48,493 bases of DNA from an uncultured Bacteroidota bacterium. GTDB lineage: Bacteria; Bacteroidota; Bacteroidia; Chitinophagales; Chitinophagaceae. The stretch spans positions 1 through 48,493 of the forward strand of contig CAJBRT010000127.1 of the NCBI GenBank assembly GCA_903958045.1, given 5' to 3'. The notes under the pieces were generated by a model, which did no database searches, had not been told where the DNA came from, and saw nothing but the letters and a program-made list of their open reading frames with translations. The position numbers were made by a program, and so were the translations under genes. The stretch's first letter is position 1. Every line of letters starts with the position of its first letter. This document shows positions 33,003 to 40,820 of the stretch, one piece after another.

Positions 33003-34655
33003 ATGAAAATGCGCCTACCCCTTGTTACTATTCTTGGATCTACCCTACTGCTTTTTAATGGCATGCAGCAACTCCATGCACAAACGGTTCCTAAAAACTG
33101 GCAAGCATTAGACCCTAGTGCTGACAAGGTATTAGGCATTAGTTTACAAAAAGCCTACGACTATTTAGGGGGTAAAAATAAAAAAGCCACCCCCATTATT
33201 GTAGCAGTATTGGATTCGGGCATCGATACCACACACGAAGATTTAAAAAATATTTTGTGGACCAACACCAAAGAAATTCCGGGCAACGGTATTGATGATG
33301 ATAAAAACGGATACATAGACGATGTGCATGGTTGGAACTTTTTAGGAGGCAAAAATGGACAAAGCGTTAAAAGAGCACCAGATGAGCGTTCCAGAATTTA
33401 CCATAAATACAAAGCGAAATTTACAAACCCTTTATTGGATACAAACACGCTAAGTATTTCAGATAAAGCACTTTTTGCTACCTGGAAAAAAACGGAAACA
33501 GAATTAAATTTTAGTGACGAAGAAAAAGACCAACTAAAATATGTTGAAATGCTAGCGAGTGCTTTTAAAAAGCATGACAAGGTATTAAAGCAAGAAATGA
33601 ATGTAGTAAGCTACAATAGAGAATCGCTCACCAAATTTACACCCACTACTATTATTGGTAAAGAGGCTAAACTAGGGCTCTTATCGTTACATAGGCTCAT
33701 GCAATTAGACGAGCAGGAATTAAATACCTATACCATTGCGCAAATAGATGAATACATAGAAGGCAAGACCGTCGCTTTTGGTGCCAAAGAAAAATTACCC
33801 AACGACGAAAGGGCTATTATTGTTAGAGACAACTACTATAATTTTTTAGACGCCTATTATGGCAACAACGACATCATGGGCCCTACCCCTAACCATGGCA
33901 CACATGTAAGTGGCATTATTGCTGCTAGCAGAAATAACGGTACCGGAATAGATGGTGTAGCGGATGCTGTAAAAATTATGATGCTGCGCGTGGTACCCGA
34001 TGGTGATGAATATGATAAAGACGTTGCGCTTGCCATTAAATATGCAGTAGACAATGGTGCGAAAGTGATTAATATGAGTTTTGGGAAATCTTATTCACCC
34101 GAAAAATATTGGGTGGATAGTGCCGTTGTATACGCGGAGCAAAAAGATGTTTTACTCGTACACTCTGCAGGTAACGAAAATTATAATTTAGATAGTATCA
34201 CTGTATTTCCAAATGCATACTTAGCAGCCTACAAAAAAAATGCAACTAGTTTTATGACGGTTGGCGCTAGCAGCGACACCCTTATTACAGAAGCTAGTAT
34301 CGCCGCAGATTTTAGCAATTATGGCAAACAAAATGTAGACCTTTTTGCACCTGGCGTAAAAATATATTCAACCCTACCTGGCGGCAACGTTTATGGCAAT
34401 CAAGACGGTACCAGTATGGCAACACCCATTGTAACAGGCGTTGCAGCAATACTTCGTACCTATTACCCTAGCCTATCTGCCAAGCAAGTAAAAACAATAT
34501 TGGAAAAATCAGTGTACGTTCCGCAGGCAACAGCGCCTTGCTTACTTCCTGGCAATAGCAGCATATCTACACCATTTAATAGACTCTCAAAAACTGGCGG
34601 TATTGTAAATGCCTATAACGCGGTGGTACTTGCAAATAGTATGGGTAATAAATAA
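33003..34655 (+). CDS. Secreted S8 family serine peptidase (subtilase)
   Basis: A 550-residue exported subtilisin-like protease. It has a signal peptide ending in LHAQ (residue 27). The triad is Asp71 (VLDSGID), His298 (NHGTHVSGI) and Ser471 (DGTSMATP), with the oxyanion asparagine in VHSAGNEN. About 175 residues rich in charged helix are inserted between the Asp and His motifs, in place of the short loop of subtilisin. No C-terminal sorting domain of the type IX system is visible; the protein ends soon after the catalytic domain. The ATG at 33003 begins the signal peptide; upstream in-frame codons look non-coding. Confidence 0.92.
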   Translation: MKMRLPLVTILGSTLLLFNGMQQLHAQTVPKNWQALDPSADKVLGISLQKAYDYLGGKNKKATPIIVAVLDSGIDTTHEDLKNILWTNTKEIPGNGIDDDKNGYIDDVHGWNFLGGKNGQSVKRAPDERSRIYHKYKAKFTNPLLDTNTLSISDKALFATWKKTETELNFSDEEKDQLKYVEMLASAFKKHDKVLKQEMNVVSYNRESLTKFTPTTIIGKEAKLGLLSLHRLMQLDEQELNTYTIAQIDEYIEGKTVAFGAKEKLPNDERAIIVRDNYYNFLDAYYGNNDIMGPTPNHGTHVSGIIAASRNNGTGIDGVADAVKIMMLRVVPDGDEYDKDVALAIKYAVDNGAKVINMSFGKSYSPEKYWVDSAVVYAEQKDVLLVHSAGNENYNLDSITVFPNAYLAAYKKNATSFMTVGASSDTLITEASIAADFSNYGKQNVDLFAPGVKIYSTLPGGNVYGNQDGTSMATPIVTGVAAILRTYYPSLSAKQVKTILEKSVYVPQATAPCLLPGNSSISTPFNRLSKTGGIVNAYNAVVLANSMGNK

Positions 34656-34685
34656 GAAAGCCCCAACAAAATGCTGGAGCTTTCT
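34656..34685. terminator. Probable bidirectional terminator between the S8 protease and yceI genes
   Basis: GAAAGC-CCA pairs with TGG-GCTTTC with one mismatch, immediately after the protease stop codon. The minus-strand side runs into a T-rich stretch, and the plus side has a shorter TATCT tail, so it may serve both convergent genes. Confidence 0.6.
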
Positions 34686-34706
34686 ATCTCGGAGGGGGTG
34701 TAAATA

Positions 34707-35273
34707 TTATTTAGCAAATAAATGCACAGCAATTTGAACGTCTTTAGAAGGACCTGCATAAGCAATGCCTAATAAGGTACGATCAAGGCTAAAATAAGCT
34801 TGGCCAAATAGTCCTTTTTCAGAAGCACTTCTAATATTAGAAGCGAAACTTACTGGAACGCCAACACCTTTGATGTTTAAAGTTCCGTTGATGGTACAAG
34901 CAGTTGCGCTTGAATAATCTACAGAAGAAATGGTGTAAACAGCTTCACCAAATTTAGCTACGTCAAAAAAGTCAGGACTTTTTAAGTGACCTGCTAATTT
35001 TTCACCAGCAGCATCGGTAACTTTTAAATTGGCTAGGTCGATTACAAAAGAACCACCTACTAACTTACCGCCTTCAACTTGAACGCTTCCACCTTTTACG
35101 GTAAAAGTACCAGTATGAAAATCGGCAGCTTTTGAGCCAATAAAGTCTACTCTGCTCTTATCTGATTGTACAGCTAAGGTAACAGGCGCTTTTGGGTTTT
35201 TGGGGGCGATAAATGCTAATGAACTCACTAAAAAAGCGGCTCCTACTAGCAAAAAGGATGTTTTTTTGATCAT
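34707..35273 (-). CDS. YceI family protein
   Basis: A 188-residue exported lipocalin-like protein. It has an N-terminal signal peptide (MIKKTSFLLVGAAFLVSSLAF). Motifs of the YceI family are DKSRVDFIGSKAADFHTGTF, HLKSPDFFDVAKF and INGTLNIKGVGVPVSF. YceI proteins bind polyisoprenoid-type lipids in the periplasm in the structurally known members; a specific role here is not known. It converges with the S8 peptidase gene and diverges from sucC, 95 bp apart. Confidence 0.9.
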   Translation of the reverse strand: MIKKTSFLLVGAAFLVSSLAFIAPKNPKAPVTLAVQSDKSRVDFIGSKAADFHTGTFTVKGGSVQVEGGKLVGGSFVIDLANLKVTDAAGEKLAGHLKSPDFFDVAKFGEAVYTISSVDYSSATACTINGTLNIKGVGVPVSFASNIRSASEKGLFGQAYFSLDRTLLGIAYAGPSKDVQIAVHLFAK

Positions 35274-35368
35274 TGTATTGAATTTTAAGTGTTTATGAAG
35301 CCTATTAACGTAAAATTAAGGGTTTTAATGTAAAGCCGTTTCGCTTATCTTCGCAAAAATTTTTTTGT

Positions 35369-36580
35369 ATGAATCTTCATGAGTACCAAGCTAAAGAACT
35401 CCTAAAAAAGTACAACGTTCCAGTACAGGAAGGTGTAGCGGTAGAAACAGTAGACGCAGCAGCTGCGGCTTATGCCACTTTAAAGGCCCAAACCGGTAAC
35501 AATTTTGCTGTTATTAAAGCCCAAATTCACGCAGGTGGTAGAGGTAAAGGTAAAATAGAAGGAAAAGAGCAGCGCGGTGTAGCAGTTGCTAAAAGCGAAG
35601 ACGACGTAAAAACAATTGCTGGTAATTTATTAGGCGGTACCCTGGTAACCATTCAAACAGGTGCAGCTGGTAAACTTGTCAATAAAATTTTAATAGCGCA
35701 GGACGTGTATTATCCGGGTCCTAACGAAGTAAAAGAATTTTACTTGTCTATATTATTAGACAGAGCAAAAGGCATGAATGTTGTGATGTATAGTACCGAA
35801 GGTGGTATGGATATTGAAGAAGTAGCACACAACACTCCAGAAAAAATATTTAAAGAGTGGGTACACCCAGGTGGCGGATTGCAAGGTTTTCAGGCACGTA
35901 AAATTGCTTTTAACCTAGGCCTTTCTGGTGACGCTTTTAAAAACTGCGTAAAGTTTGTAACCAACTTATACAATGCATACGTAAACCTAGATTGCGGCAT
36001 GCTTGAAATCAATCCTTTGTTTAAAACATCCGATGAAAAAATCATTGCGGTGGATTGTAAAATGAATATTGATGACAACGCACTCATGCGCCACGCTGAT
36101 TTATTAGCGATGCGTGACGTTTCTGAAGAAGATCCGACCGAAGTAGAAGCAGGTGAGTTTAATTTAAACTTTGTGAAACTAGACGGTAACGTAGGTTGTA
36201 TGGTAAATGGTGCAGGACTTGCCATGGCAACCATGGACATGATTAAGTTAAGTGGTGGTGAGCCAGCTAACTTCTTGGACGTAGGTGGTACTGCAAATGC
36301 ACAAACCGTTGAAGCAGGTTTTAGAATTATCATGAAAGATCCTAACGTAAAGGCAATTTTAATTAACATCTTTGGCGGTATCGTTCGTTGTGACCGTGTT
36401 GCTGCTGGTGTTATTGAAGCCTTCAACAAATTAGGCAATATCAATATTCCAATCATTGTTCGTTTACAAGGAACCAATGCAGTTGAAGCTAAAAAATTAA
36501 TTGATGAGAGTGGACTTAAAGTTCAGTCAGCTATTCAGTTAAGCGAAGCTGCTGACCTTGTTAAAAAAGCAGTTGCTTAA
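35369..36580 (+). CDS. sucC: Succinyl-CoA ligase (ADP-forming), beta subunit
   Basis: A 403-residue TCA-cycle enzyme subunit. MNLHEYQAKELLKKYNVPVQ opens the ATP-grasp domain, with IKAQIHAGGRGKGK as the nucleotide-binding segment. The C-terminal ligase-CoA part has GGEPANFLDVGGTA and INIFGGIVRCD, which contact the phosphohistidine of the alpha subunit. The sucD partner is not in the window, and a terminator directly follows, so the two subunits are encoded apart. A near-consensus -7 element, TATCTTCG, is at 35346-35353. Confidence 0.96.
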   Translation: MNLHEYQAKELLKKYNVPVQEGVAVETVDAAAAAYATLKAQTGNNFAVIKAQIHAGGRGKGKIEGKEQRGVAVAKSEDDVKTIAGNLLGGTLVTIQTGAAGKLVNKILIAQDVYYPGPNEVKEFYLSILLDRAKGMNVVMYSTEGGMDIEEVAHNTPEKIFKEWVHPGGGLQGFQARKIAFNLGLSGDAFKNCVKFVTNLYNAYVNLDCGMLEINPLFKTSDEKIIAVDCKMNIDDNALMRHADLLAMRDVSEEDPTEVEAGEFNLNFVKLDGNVGCMVNGAGLAMATMDMIKLSGGEPANFLDVGGTANAQTVEAGFRIIMKDPNVKAILINIFGGIVRCDRVAAGVIEAFNKLGNINIPIIVRLQGTNAVEAKKLIDESGLKVQSAIQLSEAADLVKKAVA

Positions 36581-36601
36581 TAAGATTTGTAAGCATACTT
36601 T

Positions 36602-36631
36602 AAAAGCCTCCAACTTGTTGGGGGCTTTTTT
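36602..36631 (+). terminator. Intrinsic terminator after sucC
   Basis: A 13-bp stem (AAAAGCC-CCAAC with GTTGG-GGCTTTT, one T-G wobble) and 2-base loop followed by T residues, 22 bp after the sucC stop. Confidence 0.88.
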
Positions 36632-36674
36632 ATGCGCGCGCACTGCTCGTGACTTTATTGCGCGGAATATTTTC

Positions 36675-37304
36675 TTACAGATTTGCAATGGGCTTCACTT
36701 CTGAGAGCGCACTAAACGTATAACGAAGACCTGTTTTAACCTCGGTGCATTCATAACGTTTACGGCGTAGTGGACCTTTACAAAAGATGCGACCATTGTC
36801 TGTTGCAAAAAGAGAACCCTCTGCAATACCCGCTACCACGGCGTATCCAGGCTTGTGTTTTTCATTGTAACCACGCAGCACGAGTAAGAGTTCTGTTTCA
36901 CCACCGGCTGTTGCGGCTGGATTTAAAATAGATTTTTGTAACGCTTTTTCTACATCAGGTGGAAATATTTGTTGCGCAACAAAAGACCTCAAAAGCTGCC
37001 CGTAACAAAATTTCCATTCTTTACCATGCGCTTCAACACGATTACTAAATTTTTCGAACGTGAGTAAATGCGCGAGCTCGTGTAAAAACGTAATTAAAAA
37101 TTCGTACTTATTTAAATTACCATTGATACTAATGCGGTGGTTAGCGCCCCTACCCGGATGACGGTAATCGCCAAGTACCGATTTACGCTGTTTGGTAATG
37201 GTTAAATGCACCCGGTATTCATGGAGGTATGCAAGCACCTGCTCGAAACTTTTTTCTGGCAAAAAACCTGCCAGCGCCTGCATGGGATGCTCGTTAATGG
37301 GCAT
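36675..37304 (-). CDS. SprT-like zinc metalloprotease domain protein
   Basis: A 209-residue protein with a SprT-like domain. The zinc motif HELAH is at 75-79 and a third ligand candidate is His93 in EAHGKEWK, the SprT arrangement. The C-terminal part has GRIFCKGPLRRKRYEC with two cysteines and may form a small zinc ribbon-like element. Activity is not established for most bacterial SprT proteins. Its ATG overlaps the previous stop codon by one base (TAATG), so it is translationally coupled to the upstream membrane protein gene. Confidence 0.82.
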   Translation of the reverse strand: MPINEHPMQALAGFLPEKSFEQVLAYLHEYRVHLTITKQRKSVLGDYRHPGRGANHRISINGNLNKYEFLITFLHELAHLLTFEKFSNRVEAHGKEWKFCYGQLLRSFVAQQIFPPDVEKALQKSILNPAATAGGETELLLVLRGYNEKHKPGYAVVAGIAEGSLFATDNGRIFCKGPLRRKRYECTEVKTGLRYTFSALSEVKPIANL

Positions 37305-37705
37305 TATTTTTTAACGTTTAATTTTAAAAAGAGTCTTATTTCAAGCCAGGTATAGAGTGGATACAGTGCAAGTCCGGCATACACAGAGCGTGGACTGATG
37401 CCAGCGCCTGACATTTTAATGTAGGCGACAAGTATAACGGCAAGACCTAATAAACGAAACCCCATAAAGGCCATTACAGTTCTGACAAGTACATTGGGGT
37501 TTGGATCTTTGGCAGCACTAATAAGAGATAATAATCCCAAAAGCGTAAGTGCAAAGAGTAATAAATTAGCAGACATGATAACGTTAGGTACAAATTTATA
37601 TTTGACAAGCGCAGTCTCTCCAAGTTGAATGATGGAGGCTACAAAAACAAAAAGCCCAATGATTGGGTACAGCAGTTTAAATTCTGAATTACTAAATCTG
37701 GGCAT
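37304..37705 (-). CDS. Four-helix membrane protein beside AtpZ/AtpI
   Basis: A 133-residue membrane protein with about four hydrophobic segments (11-28, 42-62, 71-94 and 104-122). In Bacteroidota genomes a protein of this size commonly lies between AtpZ/AtpI and the ATP synthase a-subunit gene, and may be an ATP-synthase-I-like assembly factor. Here it is followed by a SprT-like gene instead. The residues near the end (LYTWLEIRLFLKLNVKK) are amphipathic and basic. Family recognition is uncertain; assignment is mainly positional. Confidence 0.55.
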   Translation of the reverse strand: MPRFSNSEFKLLYPIIGLFVFVASIIQLGETALVKYKFVPNVIMSANLLLFALTLLGLLSLISAAKDPNPNVLVRTVMAFMGFRLLGLAVILVAYIKMSGAGISPRSVYAGLALYPLYTWLEIRLFLKLNVKK

Positions 37706-37712
37706 TGTTAAT

Positions 37713-37949
37713 TTATTTTTTTGTGTCGGTGTTTTTGTTTGCGCCGGTTTTATTATCGGTGTCTTTGATTACTTTAATGATGAGTCCAATGCCTACGAGC
37801 AGGGGAAGTATCCAGATAAAAACAGGTTTTCGAGAAAAAATTTTGAGATCCAGCCATTTGCCGCCGAAGGCGGCAAATGCAAATGACACCAATAGCTGAG
37901 TAGCCAAACTTGCATATTGTAAAAACGGCTTTGAATCTTTTTGAGGCAT
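37713..37949 (-). CDS. AtpZ/AtpI family protein
   Basis: A 78-residue membrane protein with two hydrophobic helices (about 12-32 and 43-62), matching the small AtpZ/AtpI family whose members assist assembly or ion loading of the F0 ring of ATP synthase. The first helix is followed by a GGKWLD turn typical of the family. The hydrophilic C-terminal tail (DTDNKTGANKNTDTKK) is cytoplasmic. It is 7 bp from the next gene and 21 bp after the previous, so it sits in a four-gene operon at 38369-36675. Confidence 0.8.
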   Translation of the reverse strand: MPQKDSKPFLQYASLATQLLVSFAFAAFGGKWLDLKIFSRKPVFIWILPLLVGIGLIIKVIKDTDNKTGANKNTDTKK

Positions 37950-37970
37950 GGCTAAATGAGTGAAGTAAAT

Positions 37971-38369
37971 TTAATCATGAATCACTTCCGTTTTTGGAAT
38001 GTTTAGTGGCACAGTATCTAATTCCATTCCTTTGCCTGTTCCTTCCATCACTTTTTTGACGCTGTTAAAATATTGTTCGTTGTACCGGATTACTTGCTCT
38101 AATGAATCGGTTCTAATTTTTAAATTTTGAAGTGCCGCGCGACCCTCCCTCGTGCCATATCCAGGGATATAATATTTGAGCGGTGTAAATGCAATAAAAA
38201 CAATAGTAATACCAATTAGAAATACAAACAAAGTACTTAGGCCAATATACACGCTTGTTCTGGAGAGTTTGAGGGTAACGACTTCTTCAAAAGTATCGTC
38301 GTCCATCACCACTAAACGGTAGTGGGTGCCAAGGCGGGTGGGCTCGTTTTTACTAGGTATCGTGTCCAT
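37971..38369 (-). CDS. Single-pass membrane protein with coiled-coil segment
   Basis: A 132-residue protein with a cytoplasmic N-terminus (DDDTFEEVVTLKLSR), one membrane helix at about 40-62 (GLSTLFVFLIGITIVFIAF), and a C-terminal heptad-like segment (LKIRTDSLEQVIRYNEQYFN). The helix plus the TPLKYYIPGYG motif resembles the N-terminal anchor of Bacteroidota M23-family peptidases, but no peptidase domain is present. It looks complete. It heads the operon with AtpZ/AtpI and is divergent from the TPR-protein gene. Confidence 0.6.
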   Translation of the reverse strand: MDTIPSKNEPTRLGTHYRLVVMDDDTFEEVVTLKLSRTSVYIGLSTLFVFLIGITIVFIAFTPLKYYIPGYGTREGRAALQNLKIRTDSLEQVIRYNEQYFNSVKKVMEGTGKGMELDTVPLNIPKTEVIHD

Positions 38370-38461
38370 ATTGTTAAATAAGCATAAAGGTAGCCCTTAA
38401 AGTTGTTTTAATACACCCTCAAAACAGAAATAAATGTATTTTTAAGGCCTATTTAAGATAC

Positions 38462-40810
38462 ATGAAAACCTATGCGCTGGTATTATTTTTGGTGGTTGGC
38501 TTGGCAAACGTATTGGTTGCCCAACCCTACACGGGCATAAGTTTACAAAAAAATAAACCCTACACCGAACGACTCTTACCTGCCGAAAAAACAGGCGAAA
38601 AAGGATTTCGTTTACCTAAACGAATATTTAACAATACGGTTACGAGGTATAACTATGTTTTTAACGCTACAAATAGGCTTGATGCAATTATCGAAAGAGC
38701 TACCCAAAAGCAAATTGAAAACTATGCGGAGCTTCTCCCCTTTTATCCATATCGTTTAGAGGTTACGGCAAAAGATGAAATTGATACCATCATTTACAAA
38801 TGCACGGCGGGTATTTTATTACACGATTTAAGAAGTGATTGGGTAGATAATTTATACATCATTTTAGGGAAGGCTTATTTACACCGCCAAGATTACGATT
38901 CGGCACTGGCCGTTTTCAAATACGTCAACTATGCTTTCGCACCCAAAGATGAAGGCGCTGATATTCCTATTGGAAGTAATATCAGTAATGTAAACGGCGT
39001 ATTTTCAATTTCAACCAATGAGAAAAGAAATATCTGGCAAAAAATAACCACCACCATTCCTAGCAGAAACGAAAGTTTTTTATGGATGATTCGTACCTAT
39101 CTCGAACAAAATAAACAATCGGAAGCTACCGGATTAATGGCCTTACTAAGAACAGATAAAGTTTTTCCTGCTAGACTTATTCCGGAACTTGATGCATTAA
39201 CCGCCTATGGCCATTACAAAGGGGAACGCTACGAATTAGCTGCTACCTTTTTAGCAAAAACAATTTCATTTGCAGCTAATAAAATAGACAAATCAAGAAA
39301 AGCATACTTAACGGCGCAGTTGTATGAAAAAGCTGGGCTCAATTCCCTGGCCAAACAATACTATCAGACGGCTATTGATGCAGCACAAGACCCATACCTA
39401 GAAATATACGCCAACGTAGCACTCAACAGATTGAGTGTCACAACAGGAGCTGACAGCAAAGCACTACTACTGATGGCCAAAAAAGATAAATACGAAACCT
39501 ATAAAGACGTTATTTATTTTGCCGCTGCATCTATTGAGCTTACAAAAAAGAATTATTCCCTTACCCAAAATTATTTATTAGAGAGCATTAAATATGCGGG
39601 CGATAATGAATTACAAAAACAAAAATCATTTATTCTACTAGGCGATATCAATTATGCTCAAAAAAAATATGGTGCTGCCTACAAATTTTACGATAGCATT
39701 AATGTTCAAAATCTGGAGCTAATTCAAAAAGAAAAAATTGAAACTAGAAAACCAGCCCTTCAACTCATCAATGCCAATTTAACCATTATAGAACTAGAAG
39801 ATAGCTTACAAAAAATTGCTGCCCTACCTGAAATTGAAAGGACTGTATTTTTAAGAAAGCTCTACAAACAATTACGCAAAGAAAAAGATGATGCCTCGCA
39901 GGATAAAATAGTAGACCCAACCCCTGCTGCAAATTTGGATTTATTTAGCAGTGGTGCCAACACTGATTTTTATTTTTTAAATAGAGCACTACGTTCTAAG
40001 GGAGCGGCCACTTTTAAAACAACATGGGGCAATAGACAAAATCTCGACAATTGGAGAAGACAAGCCGCGCTGGATGCAAGTATTGGAACAGCAACTATGA
40101 ATACGGCTGCAGCCACCACAGATGCCACAAATAAAGACAGTAGTTCAACTATTAGTTACGAAGCACTAGTCGAATCAATTCCAACAGGATTTAAACAACT
40201 AGAAGCATCCAACGAAAAATGGGCTAAATCGCTACTTGATAACGCGCAAATATTTCAACTTAATTTATCGGACTACCCTTCTGCTATTGAAGCCTACACG
40301 TTTTATATCAGTAAGTTTTTATCAGGTGCTTCACTCGATATGGCATACCACAATTTAGTACTTTGTTACAGCGTTATGGGTGAAGCAGTGAAGGCAGATT
40401 CGGTACAAAAACTTTTTCAAGCTAAATTTCCAAGTAGTAAGTTGCTGTCAAAAAAAGAAGCAAGTAGTGCTACTAGCCTTAGTGAAGCTGACATAAGTTA
40501 TAACACGATTTATGAATACTTTTCAAAAGGAGCATATGAAAAAGCACTTGCACTGAAAAATGAAGTAATAGCTAAATACGGAAAAGAAATATGGGCACCA
40601 CAGTTTTTATTTATGGAAGCTACCCTTCACATGAAAAACAAAGAAGATAGTGCTGCGATACAAAAATTAAATAAAATTATAGCCAACTATAAAGAAAGTA
40701 GCATCGCAAAAAAAGCGGCTGCTGTTTTAGAAGTATTAAAGCAAAGAGAAACCATAGAAAAAGAAATCAATAAACAGCCTGCCAAAAAAGAGGAAGGCCA
40801 ATTATATTAA
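38462..40810 (+). CDS. Tetratricopeptide repeat protein, PorW/SprE-like
   Basis: A 782-residue exported TPR protein. A signal peptide runs to about VLVAQ (residue 21) with no lipobox cysteine. The body consists of helical pairs with TPR spacing, for example LGKAYLHRQDYDSALAVFKY and NAQIFQLNLSDYPSAIEAY, and ends with YEKALALKNEVIAKYGKEIW and a final helical repeat. Position beside the AtpZ/AtpI operon matches that of the type IX secretion lipoprotein PorW/SprE, and the RYNYVFNATNRLD opening fits. The missing lipobox is against a strict PorW. A PBP1A gene follows 10 bp downstream. Confidence 0.6.
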   Translation: MKTYALVLFLVVGLANVLVAQPYTGISLQKNKPYTERLLPAEKTGEKGFRLPKRIFNNTVTRYNYVFNATNRLDAIIERATQKQIENYAELLPFYPYRLEVTAKDEIDTIIYKCTAGILLHDLRSDWVDNLYIILGKAYLHRQDYDSALAVFKYVNYAFAPKDEGADIPIGSNISNVNGVFSISTNEKRNIWQKITTTIPSRNESFLWMIRTYLEQNKQSEATGLMALLRTDKVFPARLIPELDALTAYGHYKGERYELAATFLAKTISFAANKIDKSRKAYLTAQLYEKAGLNSLAKQYYQTAIDAAQDPYLEIYANVALNRLSVTTGADSKALLLMAKKDKYETYKDVIYFAAASIELTKKNYSLTQNYLLESIKYAGDNELQKQKSFILLGDINYAQKKYGAAYKFYDSINVQNLELIQKEKIETRKPALQLINANLTIIELEDSLQKIAALPEIERTVFLRKLYKQLRKEKDDASQDKIVDPTPAANLDLFSSGANTDFYFLNRALRSKGAATFKTTWGNRQNLDNWRRQAALDASIGTATMNTAAATTDATNKDSSSTISYEALVESIPTGFKQLEASNEKWAKSLLDNAQIFQLNLSDYPSAIEAYTFYISKFLSGASLDMAYHNLVLCYSVMGEAVKADSVQKLFQAKFPSSKLLSKKEASSATSLSEADISYNTIYEYFSKGAYEKALALKNEVIAKYGKEIWAPQFLFMEATLHMKNKEDSAAIQKLNKIIANYKESSIAKKAAAVLEVLKQRETIEKEINKQPAKKEEGQLY

Positions 40811-40820
40811 ACGCATCATT

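Noticed and set aside
35890-36477. A 195-residue minus-strand frame inside sucC
   Set aside because: sucC is fully conserved across this interval; the antisense frame has no recognisable domain and lies wholly within it.
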